Shown one piece after another: positions 17,661 through 25,761 of a DNA stretch of 64,000 nt. Both the position numbers and the translations under genes were made by a program. Where the stretch lies: the NCBI RefSeq assembly GCF_036250675.1, contig NZ_CP109592.1, positions 6,448,001-6,512,000 on the forward strand, in the 5' to 3' direction. Numbering within the stretch: the first letter of the stretch is position 1; every line of letters starts with the position of its first letter. The stretch comes from Streptomyces sp. NBC_01689 (GTDB taxonomy: Bacteria > Actinomycetota > Actinomycetes > Streptomycetales > Streptomycetaceae). A model generated the notes under the pieces. It was not told the DNA's origin and made no database searches. It saw nothing but the letters and a program-made list of their open reading frames with translations.

Positions 17661-17894
17661 ATGGGTGCACACAGGCGAAAGTGCGATTGGTGCGGCAGTG
17701 GTACGCCCATCGTCCGCGACATGGAACCGGTCAACCACGACTACCAGTACTGGTGCGAGGAGTGCGCGCGGGCGCTGATCATAAAAGGCGACCCGATCGA
17801 GACGTACCGCGAGCTGGAGGGCGAGCCGATCTACGGGCGGCTGCTCGACGAGCACTGCACGCTCAAGCGTTTCTACTCGTTTGCCACAGCCTGA
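17661..17894 (+). CDS. 77-residue CxxC zinc-binding protein
   Basis: Begins MGAHRRKCDWCGSGTPIVRDM and continues DYQYWCEECARALIIKGDPIETYRELEGEPIYGRLLDEHCTLKRFY. Two CxxC pairs (residues 8-11 and 32-35) form a likely zinc site. Coupled to the 57-residue zinc-ribbon gene upstream. Its last 32 bp overlap the 3' end of the convergent GT87 gene, so the two 3' ends share coding DNA and antisense transcripts are likely. Function unknown. Confidence 0.8.
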   Translation: MGAHRRKCDWCGSGTPIVRDMEPVNHDYQYWCEECARALIIKGDPIETYRELEGEPIYGRLLDEHCTLKRFYSFATA

Positions 17895-19059
17895 GCCCGA
17901 GCAGGGCCAGGAAGGCGCAGCCGGCTGCCGGGTAGAGGGCCGACAGCGCCGACTGGGCGCCGTTCTGGTGGAGTTCGAGCCTGCCGGGGCCGTGCGGCAC
18001 CCACCACGGCGCGTACGAGCAGAACACCGCGACGGCCGCGACGGCGGCCGCCCTGCCGCTCGTCGCGAGGAGCAGCGTCACCGGTACGCACCACACCCAG
18101 TGGTGCGACCAGGACACCGGACTGACCAGCAGCGCCGTCACCGCGCAGGCGGTCACCGACCAGGCCCGCAGCCCGCGCAGCTCCGCGGCCGCGGCCGCGG
18201 CGAGGCCGGCGACCGTCACCACGGCCGCCGTGACGGTCCACCACGGCCCGGGGGCCGCGGTGTGCAGCAGCCGGGCCAGGACCCCGCGCAGCGACTGGTT
18301 CGCCGTGTCCTCCACCAGTCCGACCCGGCCCGTCTCGAAGACCGCCCGGGTCCAGAAGTGCCATGAGTCGCGGGGCAGGACGGCGGCCGCGAGGAGGGTC
18401 GCCGCGGTGAACGCGACGGCCGCCCCGCGCGCGTGGCGCAGCCGCTCGCCCGTGCCGCCCCGCCGTGCCCGGTCCACGAGGCCGGCGGCCAGCAGGAACA
18501 CCGCGAAGAGCGCCGGGGTCAGTTTGACCGCCGCGGCGATCCCGATCCCGGCCCCGGCCAGACGCCGCCCGGGCCGCCCGGTCAGGTCGTGCAGCACCAG
18601 CACGCCGAGCAGAAGGTTGACCTGTCCGTAGCGCAGTGTCGTCCACACCGGCTCGCACCACACGGCCGCCGCGGAGACCCACGCGACGCTTCGCGCGTGC
18701 GCGTGGCCGACGAGCCGCAGCGAGAGCGTCACGAACGCCACGAGGAGCACCAGGTTCACGGCCGTCGCCGGCGCCCGCAGGTCCGCCGTCTCCAGCAGGG
18801 TCAGCGGTGTGAACAGCAGTGCGGCGAACGGCGGGTACGTCGTGGGCAGACGGGCTTCGGTCGCGCGCAGCGCGTAGAGGTCGCCGCCGGCGCGTACGGT
18901 CGCGCCCTCCGCCCGGTACACCGTCAGGTCGATCATCGACACGTGCGCGGCCCGCTGCGCGCACCAGAAGGCGGCGAACGACAGCAGACAGGTCCCGAGG
19001 GCGAGGGACGCGTGGCGGCGGACACGGGGGAGGGCGATCGCGGTCACGGGTGCCGACAC
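17863..19059 (-). CDS. Glycosyltransferase 87 family integral membrane protein
   Basis: 398 residues, GTG start. About ten hydrophobic segments. GT87/GT-C landmarks are the acidic loop after helix 1 (VSMIDLTVYRAEGATVRAGGDLYAL), the LPTTYPPFAALLFTPL segment, LRYGQVNLLLGVLVL, AAAVKLTPALFAVFLL, DTANQSLRGVLARLL and SPVSWSHHWVW. Such enzymes are polyprenyl-phosphomannose-dependent mannosyltransferases in mycobacterial lipoglycan synthesis (family knowledge); substrate here unknown. It overlaps the convergent CxxC gene by 32 bp and lies between the two tRNA-Ala copies. Confidence 0.85.
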   Translation of the reverse strand: MSAPVTAIALPRVRRHASLALGTCLLSFAAFWCAQRAAHVSMIDLTVYRAEGATVRAGGDLYALRATEARLPTTYPPFAALLFTPLTLLETADLRAPATAVNLVLLVAFVTLSLRLVGHAHARSVAWVSAAAVWCEPVWTTLRYGQVNLLLGVLVLHDLTGRPGRRLAGAGIGIAAAVKLTPALFAVFLLAAGLVDRARRGGTGERLRHARGAAVAFTAATLLAAAVLPRDSWHFWTRAVFETGRVGLVEDTANQSLRGVLARLLHTAAPGPWWTVTAAVVTVAGLAAAAAAELRGLRAWSVTACAVTALLVSPVSWSHHWVWCVPVTLLLATSGRAAAVAAVAVFCSYAPWWVPHGPGRLELHQNGAQSALSALYPAAGCAFLALLGLRLWQTSRNA

Positions 19060-19100
19060 TATCCCGCATGTCCGTATTGTCCGAGCGGCGCGGAATCGAT

Positions 19101-19131
19101 TTGGTGGTGCACGGGGAGGACCGTGTAATGT
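19101..19131 (+). promoter_or_regulatory. Promoter of the second tRNA-Ala
   Basis: TTGGTG (19101-19106), 19-nt spacer, TAATGT (19126-19131), giving a start near 19138. The second tRNA therefore does not depend on the first tRNA's promoter. Confidence 0.5.
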
Positions 19132-19169
19132 TGGCGTCGCCGCCGGGGAGACCGGGCGGAGCGAAGCAA

Positions 19170-19242
19170 GGGGCTATAGCTCAGTTGGTAGAGCGCCTGC
19201 ATGGCATGCAGGAGGTCAGGAGTTCAATTCTCCTTAGCTCCA
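19170..19242 (+). tRNA. tRNA-Ala(GGC), second identical copy
   Basis: Identical over all 73 nt to the gene at 17073-17145, including G3-U70 and anticodon GGC. Identity extends only a few bases outside (GCAA before, CAGA after). It has its own promoter and terminator. Confidence 0.97.
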
Positions 19243-19247
19243 CAGAA

Positions 19248-19288
19248 GATGAAGGCGGGCCACCCGGATCGGGTGGCCCGCCTTCATC
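19248..19288 (+). terminator. Long hairpin between tRNA-Ala and the convergent flavoprotein gene
   Basis: 18-bp perfect stem (19248-19265 with 19271-19288) and a 5-nt loop. No T tract on the + side. Placed to end both the tRNA and the convergent operon. Confidence 0.75.
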
Positions 19289-19335
19289 GTGTCCGGGGAC
19301 CGGCCGGCCGGTCGACCGGCCGGCCCCGGCCTTGT

Positions 19336-20955
19336 TCAGCGGCCGCTGCCGAGCGCCCGGCGGCCCCGGCGCTGGGACAGCACCGGCAGGTTGTTGCGCG
19401 CGGGTGCGGAGGACCGGGAGTCCTCCTCGATGCGCAGGGCGAGCGCCGGGCAGCGGCGTACGGCCCGCAGCGCCTTCGCCTCCGCGTAGCGGGGCACCTG
19501 CGCCTGCGCGACGGTGGGGAAGCCGTCCGCGCCGAGCTCGAAGACCTCGGGCAGGATGTCCGCGCACAGGCCGTGCCCGCGGCACAGCGTCCAGTCGACG
19601 TAGATCTTCTGGCGGCTGGGGCCCGCCTCCTCCGGCGCCTGGCCGCCCGGGATGCCCGTCGGGAGCTGGCCGCCCTCGAAGAGCGGCAGAACGCCCTCCA
19701 CGGGCCGTCCGCAGCCGTTGCCGAGGACATGCGCGGCAAGGTCGTCGGTGAACGCCTTGATCGTCGACTCGATGAACATCGCCGAGCCGTCCGGGTGGGA
19801 GCAGGCGCCGCGTCGCTTCACGGCCTTGGCGACCTGCTTCACGGCCTCCAGGGCGGCCGGACCACCGCCGTTGAGGATGTCCTCCAGGCCGCGCGCCGCC
19901 GCGGGCAGTCCGAGGTAGCAGGGACCGCACTGTCCCGCGCTCTCCTCGGCCAGCCACTGCGCCACACGGAGCGACTCGCCGAGCGGGCACGTCTCCTGGG
20001 TGATCGGGAGGATCGCGCCGGCGCCGAGCGCGCCGCCCACGGCGTCCAGGGAGTTGCGCGAGACGACCGCCTCGTTGACAGTCGCGGCGTCCAGCCACTT
20101 GCCGTGGTAGCCGCCGGTCAGCACGCCCTGGGGCATGGGCGGGGCGCCCGCGAGCTGGAGCACGTACCGCAGGGGCACGCCGGTCGGCACCTCGATCACC
20201 ATGGGGCGCGCGACCGCGCCCGAGACGGTGAGCATGACCGTGCCGGGCTCGTCGTACAGGCCGGTGTTGCGGTAGCGGTCGGGTCCGATGCGGGCGGCGA
20301 TGGCCAGTTGCGCGAACGTCTCGGCGTTCGACAGCAGCGTGGGCGCGCCGCCGACGCCGGTCTGCGACGCGCTGACCTTGCGGCCGGGCGGGATGGCCGG
20401 GCCGCCGTCGATGGAGCGGATCAGGGAGGCCGCCGCCCCGGTCACCATGCGGACCGGGTTGCGCTGCACGCGCGCGCGAAGCGGGGATCCGCGCCGGTCG
20501 CTCAGGCCGCGCTCGGCCAGCGCGGCCTCCATGGACCGCTGGGTGGATTCGCGCGTCACCCCGATGACCAGGGTGCGCGCGCCCATGGCCTCCGCGGCCA
20601 GCAGGGCGCCGTCCAGGATGAGATGGGGGGCACGGTTGATGAGCACCGTGTCCTTGCGGCAGGCGGGTTCGTCCTCGCTGCCGTTGACGACCACCACGGG
20701 ACGGATGCCCTTGCTGATCGCCGACTCGGCGACCGAGCGGAGTTTCTTGGCGAAGGGGAAGCCCGCGCCGCCGCGGCCCTTCAGGCTGATCGCCTCGGCG
20801 AGGCCCGCGAGCTGTTCACCGCCCATCGGCTCGAGCGGCCCGTGCACCTTGAGGTGCATGGGCAGATCGAGCCGTTCAACCAGGTCGAAACCCGACGTGA
20901 GCTGCGGAAGTCCGACGACGCGGACCTCCGGGACGTCGGGCAGGGCCTCGTTCAC
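19336..20955 (-). CDS. NuoF-like flavoprotein fused to a C-terminal ferredoxin domain
   Basis: 539 residues, GTG start. Residues 1-400 resemble the NADH/FMN subunit of complex I: SLKGRGGAGFPFAKKL (FMN/NADH glycine loop, 59-72), VVNGSEDEPACRKD (90-102), SNAETFAQLA (209-218), a SLBB-like stretch at 240-285, and a cluster segment near 340-390. Only three of the four usual cluster Cys are present (343, 346, 385): the position of the first is Ala in EESAGQCGPC. Residues 450-512 form a small ferredoxin with Cys 458, 464 and 502, the three-Cys [3Fe-4S] pattern. It overlaps the upstream membrane cytochrome gene by 4 nt, so the two probably form an NAD(P)H-to-membrane electron carrier. Partner substrate unknown. 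Confidence 0.85.
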   Translation of the reverse strand: MNEALPDVPEVRVVGLPQLTSGFDLVERLDLPMHLKVHGPLEPMGGEQLAGLAEAISLKGRGGAGFPFAKKLRSVAESAISKGIRPVVVVNGSEDEPACRKDTVLINRAPHLILDGALLAAEAMGARTLVIGVTRESTQRSMEAALAERGLSDRRGSPLRARVQRNPVRMVTGAAASLIRSIDGGPAIPPGRKVSASQTGVGGAPTLLSNAETFAQLAIAARIGPDRYRNTGLYDEPGTVMLTVSGAVARPMVIEVPTGVPLRYVLQLAGAPPMPQGVLTGGYHGKWLDAATVNEAVVSRNSLDAVGGALGAGAILPITQETCPLGESLRVAQWLAEESAGQCGPCYLGLPAAARGLEDILNGGGPAALEAVKQVAKAVKRRGACSHPDGSAMFIESTIKAFTDDLAAHVLGNGCGRPVEGVLPLFEGGQLPTGIPGGQAPEEAGPSRQKIYVDWTLCRGHGLCADILPEVFELGADGFPTVAQAQVPRYAEAKALRAVRRCPALALRIEEDSRSSAPARNNLPVLSQRRGRRALGSGR

Positions 20956-22244
20956 TTAAAGCCTCCGGAAGGGGCGTTCCATGGTTCACCGGAGCCAGGA
21001 GCGTCGAAGGCGCCCGGCAGTACGTCAGTCGTGGGACCGCTGTCGTACGTGTCGTTGGTGTTGTACGTGCCGAAGGCGGGGTTCGACTCAGTGTTGTTGT
21101 ACACATCACTCGTGCCGTATCCGCCGGCCGCCGAATTGTCATAGACGGGGATGTTGTATCCCGTGTCGGCGAGCGGGTCGTACGCGGAGCGGGGTGCCTC
21201 GCCGACCGGCGGCGGCGACGGGATGGGCCAACTGCCCGACGGGCTGCTGCCGTCCGCGCGGGAGAACGTCTCCGTGGGCTGCGCGTTGCCCGCCGTCTGG
21301 AAGCGGTCGGTCGGCGCGGGATTCCCGCCGGGCGTGCCCGACACGGCCCGGTAGGCGGCCGCGAAACCGGGCGCGCCGCCCGCGGCGGTGGGGTCCACCG
21401 GGGTCTGGTAGAGCGAGCGCTCGGGGCCCGGCTGCGGCGGCACGAAGGAGTCGCCCGCCGACCGCGTGGACTGCCGGCCGCCGCGCGCGGTGTCGGACCG
21501 GGCGGCGCGGGACGCCGCCAGCTGCTCCTCGCGTGCCACGCGGGCGCTGTAGCCGTTGCCCTCGCCGAGCAGCGCGAGGACCCGGTCGGCGACCTTGCGC
21601 TTGTAGGGAGCGGGCGCCGCCCGCAGGGCGAGCGCGGCCATGACCGCGACCAGGCACAGGCTGTACAGGATCGTGAAGATCGGCTTCGCCTGTCGACCCG
21701 CGTAGAGGCCGTGGATCAGCGCGGAGCACCAGGCGGGGTAGGCCAGCATGTGCATCGCGCGCCAGCGGGACGCGATCGGGGCGGGGGACGCGAAGGCGCT
21801 GCGCAGCGCTCCGGTGACGGCCGTGAAGATCATGAGCAGTCCGGCCAGGGAGCCGAAGCCGATGAGTCCGGCCGTCCCGGAGACGCCGAGGCTGAAGGGG
21901 ATCAGCGCGGCGATCAGCACGGTGTGGTCGAGCGCCAGCTTGACCGTGATGTGCAGGAGCAGGAAGGCGACCGAGGACACGGCGGTCGTGCGGTGCACCG
22001 CCTGCGCCACCAGACGCTGGCGGGTGTTCAGGAACAGCCGGTCGGTCGCCACCAGCCCCCAGATGACGGAGCAGGAGAGGGCGACCAGCGACAGCACGCC
22101 GGCGCCGAAGTTGAGGAAGTCCCGGACTCCGTTGCCTCCTGCCAGCACGACCACGGGTATGAGAAGCAGAATGACAGCGCTGGCCACTCCATAGGCGGAG
22201 CGGCCTGGGCGGGGAAGGGTGCTGCCATTGCGACGAGGGTTCAT
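20952..22244 (-). CDS. Ferric-reductase/cytochrome-b-like membrane protein with long C-terminal tail
   Basis: 430 residues. About six transmembrane helices fill residues 18-215. Histidines in VHRTTAV, LLLHITVK, MHMLAYPAW and ALIHGL sit in helices at positions that could ligate two haems, as in the ferric-reductase/NOX b-type fold (inferred). The last 210 residues are cytoplasmic and disordered, first Arg/Ala-rich then Gly/Ser/Asn/Tyr-rich (YDPLADTGYNIPVYDNSAAGGYG). Its TGA overlaps the GTG of the flavoprotein gene, a tight two-gene operon: FMN/Fe-S protein inside, haem protein in the membrane. Divergent from leuS across a 414-bp regulatory region. Confidence 0.82.
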   Translation of the reverse strand: MNPRRNGSTLPRPGRSAYGVASAVILLLIPVVVLAGGNGVRDFLNFGAGVLSLVALSCSVIWGLVATDRLFLNTRQRLVAQAVHRTTAVSSVAFLLLHITVKLALDHTVLIAALIPFSLGVSGTAGLIGFGSLAGLLMIFTAVTGALRSAFASPAPIASRWRAMHMLAYPAWCSALIHGLYAGRQAKPIFTILYSLCLVAVMAALALRAAPAPYKRKVADRVLALLGEGNGYSARVAREEQLAASRAARSDTARGGRQSTRSAGDSFVPPQPGPERSLYQTPVDPTAAGGAPGFAAAYRAVSGTPGGNPAPTDRFQTAGNAQPTETFSRADGSSPSGSWPIPSPPPVGEAPRSAYDPLADTGYNIPVYDNSAAGGYGTSDVYNNTESNPAFGTYNTNDTYDSGPTTDVLPGAFDAPGSGEPWNAPSGGFK

Positions 22245-22309
22245 AGGGGGGTTACTCCCAACGGTTCGGGGAAGCGGTCCCGAAGCCGCACTCTAGGTCG
22301 AGTCCCTGC

Positions 22310-22425
22310 CGAGGGATACGAGATTGAGTTATTACGTTGTTATCAAAGGGCCCCCAGGGCCTTGTGTTGTCCCTTAGGGTCCGTTACGCGAAGTAATATT
22401 TGAATATTGTTCAGTTTTTTGGCGC
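22310..22425. other. AT-rich island in the cytochrome-leuS divergent region
   Basis: About 115 bp much richer in A/T than the rest of the window, with GAGTTATTACGTTGTTATC, AATATTTGAATATT (an 8-bp-spaced repeat of AATATT) and a T6 run. It probably holds the promoter of the leftward cytochrome-flavoprotein operon. Such AT islands in streptomycetes are also typical sites for nucleoid-protein binding. No gene is present. Confidence 0.4.
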
Positions 22426-22443
22426 GATCGTGACTGTCGCACG

Positions 22444-22479
22444 GCGTGTCGCGTGGACCGCAAGTCCGTCGCGACACGC
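22444..22479. promoter_or_regulatory. Large inverted repeat at the -35 position of the leuS leader promoter
   Basis: Arms GCGTGTCGCG (22444-22453) and CGCGACACGC (22470-22479), with a second inner pair GGAC/GTCC (22455-22458 and 22464-22467). The right arm covers the place where the -35 box must lie relative to the -10 at 22493. It could be an operator or an upstream terminator hairpin. Confidence 0.5.
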
Positions 22480-22492
22480 GCGGGCGCTGCGG

Positions 22493-22504
22493 TACCCTGA
22501 CGCC
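22493..22504 (+). promoter_or_regulatory. -10 box of the leuS leader transcript
   Basis: TACCCT at 22493-22498, then 6 nt to the ATG of the leader peptide. The leader should be translated from the first base of the transcript. Confidence 0.6.
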
Positions 22505-22543
22505 ATGCGTGCCGTACGCCTTCTGCTTAGCGAGCCGCGCTGA
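22505..22543 (+). CDS. Leucine-rich leader peptide of leuS (12 residues)
   Basis: ATG at 22505, TGA at 22541-22543, encoding [12 protein letters not shown]. The three central Leu codons are CTT CTG CTT. CTT is rare in this GC-rich genome, where CTC and CTG dominate, so its double use here looks selected for sensitivity to charged tRNA-Leu. No ribosome binding site: the ATG coincides with the predicted transcription start. A large hairpin begins inside the last codons and an intrinsic terminator follows 44 nt after the stop, before leuS. This is the layout of a transcription attenuator that senses leucyl-tRNA supply. Confidence 0.7.
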   Translation: MRAVRLLLSEPR

Positions 22544-22585
22544 TCAGTCCCGACCACTGACGACCCGTGGTCGGCATCAGCGCGG
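22535..22585 (+). promoter_or_regulatory. Hairpin overlapping the leader-peptide stop codon
   Basis: Outer stem CCGCGCTGAT (22535-22544) with ATCAGCGCGG (22576-22585), inner stem CCGACCAC (22550-22557) with GTGGTCGG (22567-22574). A ribosome at the leader stop codon would cover the outer left arm, while one stalled at the Leu codons would leave it free. This is the expected switch element, although I cannot find a clear antiterminator pairing with the terminator arms. Confidence 0.55.
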
Positions 22586-22586
22586 C

Positions 22587-22612
22587 GTCCCCTCCTGTGC
22601 GAGGGGATTTTT
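22587..22612 (+). terminator. Intrinsic terminator in the leuS leader
   Basis: Stem TCCCCTC (22588-22594) with GAGGGGA (22601-22607), 6-nt loop, then TTTTT. It lies 47 nt before the leuS start, so read-through must be regulated. Confidence 0.8.
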
Positions 22613-22658
22613 CATTTCTGAGCCGCCGGCAGAGACGATCGATGGAGCTTTGAGGATC

Positions 22659-25547
22659 ATGAGCGAGACGAACCCCGCTGTCGCCACCGAGGTGGCAGCG
22701 CCGCACCGCTACACGGCCGCGATGGCCGCGGAGATCGAAGCACGCTGGCAGGACTTCTGGGACGCCGAGGGCACGTACGAGGCCCCGAACCCCACCGGCG
22801 ACCTGGCCGGGGATCCCGAGCTGGCCGCCCGGCCCAAGAAGTTCATCATGGACATGTTCCCGTACCCCTCGGGTGCGGGCCTGCACGTGGGGCACCCCCT
22901 GGGCTACATCGCCACCGATGTCTACGCCCGGTTCCAGCGGATGACCGGCCACAACGTCCTGCACACCCTGGGCTTCGACGCCTTCGGCCTGCCCGCCGAG
23001 CAGTACGCCGTGCAGACCGGCACGCACCCGCGCGTGTCCACCGAGGCCAACATGGAGAACATGAAGGTCCAGCTCCGCGCGCTGGGCCTGGGCCACGACA
23101 AGCGCCGGTCGTTCGCCACGATCGACCCGGAGTACTACAAGTGGACCCAGTGGATCTTCCTGCAGATCTTCAACTCCTGGTACGACGACGAGGCGGACAA
23201 GGCCCGCCCGATCTCCGCGCTGATCGCCCAGTTCGAGAGCGGCGACCGTGCCGTCGCGGGCGCTGACGGCACCACGCGCGCGTGGAACGAGCTGTCCGCC
23301 GCCGAGCGCGCCGACACGCTGAGCGAGTACCGGCTGGCGTACGCCTCCGACGCGCCCGTCAACTGGTGTCCCGGTCTGGGCACCGTCCTGGCCAACGAGG
23401 AGGTCACCGCGGACGGCCGCTCCGAGCGCGGCAACTTCCCGGTCTTCAAGGCCAAGCTGCGCCAGTGGAACATGCGGATCACGGCGTACGCCGACCGTCT
23501 GCTGGACGACCTGGAGACGCTGGACTGGCCCGAGGCCATCAAGCTGCAGCAGCGCAACTGGATCGGCCGCTCCGAGGGCGCCCGGATCGACTTCCCGATC
23601 GACGGGGAAGCGATCACGGTCTTCACCACCCGCCAGGACACCCTGTTCGGCGCCACCTACATGGTGCTGGCCCCGGAACACCCGCTGGTCGAGAAGTTCA
23701 CCCCGGCCGCCTGGCCCGAGGGCACCCACGACGTGTGGACCGGCGGTCACGCGACCCCCGCCGAGGCCGTCGCCGCCTACCGCGCGCAGGCCGCCTCGAA
23801 GTCCGACGTCGAGCGCCAGGCCGAGGCCAAGGACAAGACCGGCGTCTTCACCGGCACGTTCGCCACCAACCCGGTCAACGGCGAGAAGGTCCCGGTCTTC
23901 ATCGCCGACTACGTGCTGATGGGCTACGGCACCGGCGCGATCATGGCCGTCCCGGCGCACGACACCCGCGACTTCGCGTTCGCGCGCGCCTTCGAGCTGC
24001 CCATGCGCTGCGTGGTCGAGCCCTCGGACGACCGCGGCACCGACGCCTCCACCTGGGACGACGCCTTCGCCTCGTACGACGCGAAGATCGTCAACTCCGC
24101 GGGCGGCGAGATCTCCCTGGACGGCCTGGGCGTCGTCGACGCGAAGGCGCGCATCACGGAGTGGCTGGAGCGCCGGGGCATCGGCGAGGGCACCGTCAAC
24201 TTCCGCCTGCGCGACTGGCTGTTCAGCCGCCAGCGCTACTGGGGCGAGCCCTTCCCGATCGTCTACGACGAGGACGGCGTCGCCCACTCGCTGCCCGAGT
24301 CGATGCTGCCCCTGGAGCTGCCGGAGGTCGAGGACTACTCGCCGCGCACCTTCGACCCGGACGACGCGAACACGTCTCCGGAGACGCCGCTGTCCCGCAA
24401 CCAGGACTGGGTCCACGTCACCCTGGACCTGGGCGACGGCCGCGGCCCGCGGAAGTACCGCCGCGAGACCAACACCATGCCCAACTGGGCCGGTTCCTGC
24501 TGGTACGAACTGCGCTACCTGGACCCGCACAACGACCGGCAGTTGGTCGACCCGGCCATCGAGCAGTACTGGATGGGCCCGCGCGAAGGGCAGCCCACCG
24601 GCGGCGTCGACCTGTACGTGGGCGGCGCCGAGCACGCCGTGCTGCACCTGCTGTACGCGCGCTTCTGGTCGAAGGTCCTGTTCGACCTGGGGCATGTCTC
24701 CTCGGCGGAGCCGTTCCACAAGCTGTTCAACCAAGGCATGATCCAGGCCTTCGTGTACCGCGACAGCCGGGGCATCGCCGTACCGGCCGCCGAGGTGGAG
24801 GAGCGCGACGGCGCCTACTACCACCAGGGCGAGAAGGTCTCCCGGCTGCTGGGCAAGATGGGCAAGTCCCTGAAGAACGCGGTCACTCCGGACGAGATCT
24901 GCGACGAGTACGGCGCCGACACCCTGCGTCTGTACGAGATGGCGATGGGTCCCCTGGACGTGTCGCGCCCGTGGGACACGCGCGCGGTGGTCGGCCAGTA
25001 CCGGCTGCTGCAGCGCCTGTGGCGCAACGTCGTCGACGAGACCACCGGCGCGGTCACCGTCGTCGAGGACACCGCCGACGAGGACACCCTGCGGGTCCTG
25101 CACAAGGCGATCGACGGCGTGCGCCAGGACCTGGAGGGCCTGCGCTTCAACACCGCCATCGCCAAGGTCACCGAGCTGAACAACCACCTGACCAAGGCGG
25201 GCGGCCCGGTGTCGCGCACGGTCGCCGAGGCACTGGTGCTGCTGATCGCGCCGCTGGCCCCGCACGTCGCCGAGGAACTGTGGCGCAAGCTGGGCCACGC
25301 GGACTCCGTGGTCCACCAGGACTTCCCCGTGGCCGACCCCGCGTACGTCGTGGACGAGGCCGTGACCTGCGTCGTGCAGATCAAGGGCAAGGTCAAGGCG
25401 CGCCTGGAGGTCTCCCCGTCCATCTCCGACGCGGAGCTGGAGAAGATCGCGCTGGCCGACGAGAAGGTCGTCGCGGCGCTGGACGGCGCGGGCATCCGCA
25501 AGGTGATCGTGCGGGCGCCGAAGCTGGTCAACATCGTCACCGCCTAG
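22659..25547 (+). CDS. leuS: Leucyl-tRNA synthetase
   Basis: 962 residues, start ATG at 22659 after TTTGAGGA. Charges tRNA-Leu in the cytoplasm. Class I landmarks: [16 protein letters not shown] (HIGH-type motif, about residue 67), the inserted editing domain (about 300-520, with [23 protein letters not shown] and [14 protein letters not shown]), [16 protein letters not shown], the zinc-less QDWVHV and [19 protein letters not shown] block, and KMGKSLKN (KMSKS-type) near residue 733. The anticodon-binding and C-terminal domains end in [15 protein letters not shown]. Expression is likely set by the leader peptide and terminator at 22505-22612. Confidence 0.98.
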   Translation: MSETNPAVATEVAAPHRYTAAMAAEIEARWQDFWDAEGTYEAPNPTGDLAGDPELAARPKKFIMDMFPYPSGAGLHVGHPLGYIATDVYARFQRMTGHNVLHTLGFDAFGLPAEQYAVQTGTHPRVSTEANMENMKVQLRALGLGHDKRRSFATIDPEYYKWTQWIFLQIFNSWYDDEADKARPISALIAQFESGDRAVAGADGTTRAWNELSAAERADTLSEYRLAYASDAPVNWCPGLGTVLANEEVTADGRSERGNFPVFKAKLRQWNMRITAYADRLLDDLETLDWPEAIKLQQRNWIGRSEGARIDFPIDGEAITVFTTRQDTLFGATYMVLAPEHPLVEKFTPAAWPEGTHDVWTGGHATPAEAVAAYRAQAASKSDVERQAEAKDKTGVFTGTFATNPVNGEKVPVFIADYVLMGYGTGAIMAVPAHDTRDFAFARAFELPMRCVVEPSDDRGTDASTWDDAFASYDAKIVNSAGGEISLDGLGVVDAKARITEWLERRGIGEGTVNFRLRDWLFSRQRYWGEPFPIVYDEDGVAHSLPESMLPLELPEVEDYSPRTFDPDDANTSPETPLSRNQDWVHVTLDLGDGRGPRKYRRETNTMPNWAGSCWYELRYLDPHNDRQLVDPAIEQYWMGPREGQPTGGVDLYVGGAEHAVLHLLYARFWSKVLFDLGHVSSAEPFHKLFNQGMIQAFVYRDSRGIAVPAAEVEERDGAYYHQGEKVSRLLGKMGKSLKNAVTPDEICDEYGADTLRLYEMAMGPLDVSRPWDTRAVVGQYRLLQRLWRNVVDETTGAVTVVEDTADEDTLRVLHKAIDGVRQDLEGLRFNTAIAKVTELNNHLTKAGGPVSRTVAEALVLLIAPLAPHVAEELWRKLGHADSVVHQDFPVADPAYVVDEAVTCVVQIKGKVKARLEVSPSISDAELEKIALADEKVVAALDGAGIRKVIVRAPKLVNIVTA

Positions 25548-25659
25548 AGACGGGCGGATCGCCGGGGACGGGCGGGCGCGTTCGCGCGGGGTCGTGTCCG
25601 GGGAGGGTCTCCTCGTGGTCCGGCCCGTGCGGGGCGGGCGGGCGTCGGGGTAGTCCCCT

Positions 25660-25702
25660 ACGGGCAGGTTCGGGGTTCTTCCGGAACTCAGGACCTGCCC
25701 GT
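25660..25702 (+). terminator. Hairpin terminator after leuS
   Basis: ACGGGCAGGT (25660-25669) pairs with ACCTGCCCGT (25693-25702), with an inner GTTC/GAAC stem; followed by TGCGTTTA. 113 nt past the leuS stop. Confidence 0.65.
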
Positions 25703-25761
25703 TGCGTTTACCGTTGAAGAGCGTCGCGGCGGCCGTCGCGAGCGTCGGGAGGAGGAGTGTG

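Noticed and set aside
17104..19201. Two open frames beginning ATGGCATGCAGG inside the tRNA-Ala genes, extending 225 and 647 codons
   Set aside because: Both start within the anticodon arm of the tRNAs. The protein from the second covers the flavoprotein gene on the wrong strand and has no domain.
22505..22612. T-box riboswitch before leuS
   Set aside because: I see no T-box sequence or specifier stem; the leader frame and terminator explain the region better.
22527..25316. 929-codon minus-strand frame opposite leuS
   Set aside because: It is the GC-driven shadow of leuS; composition is Val/Leu/Arg/Gly-rich with no motif.
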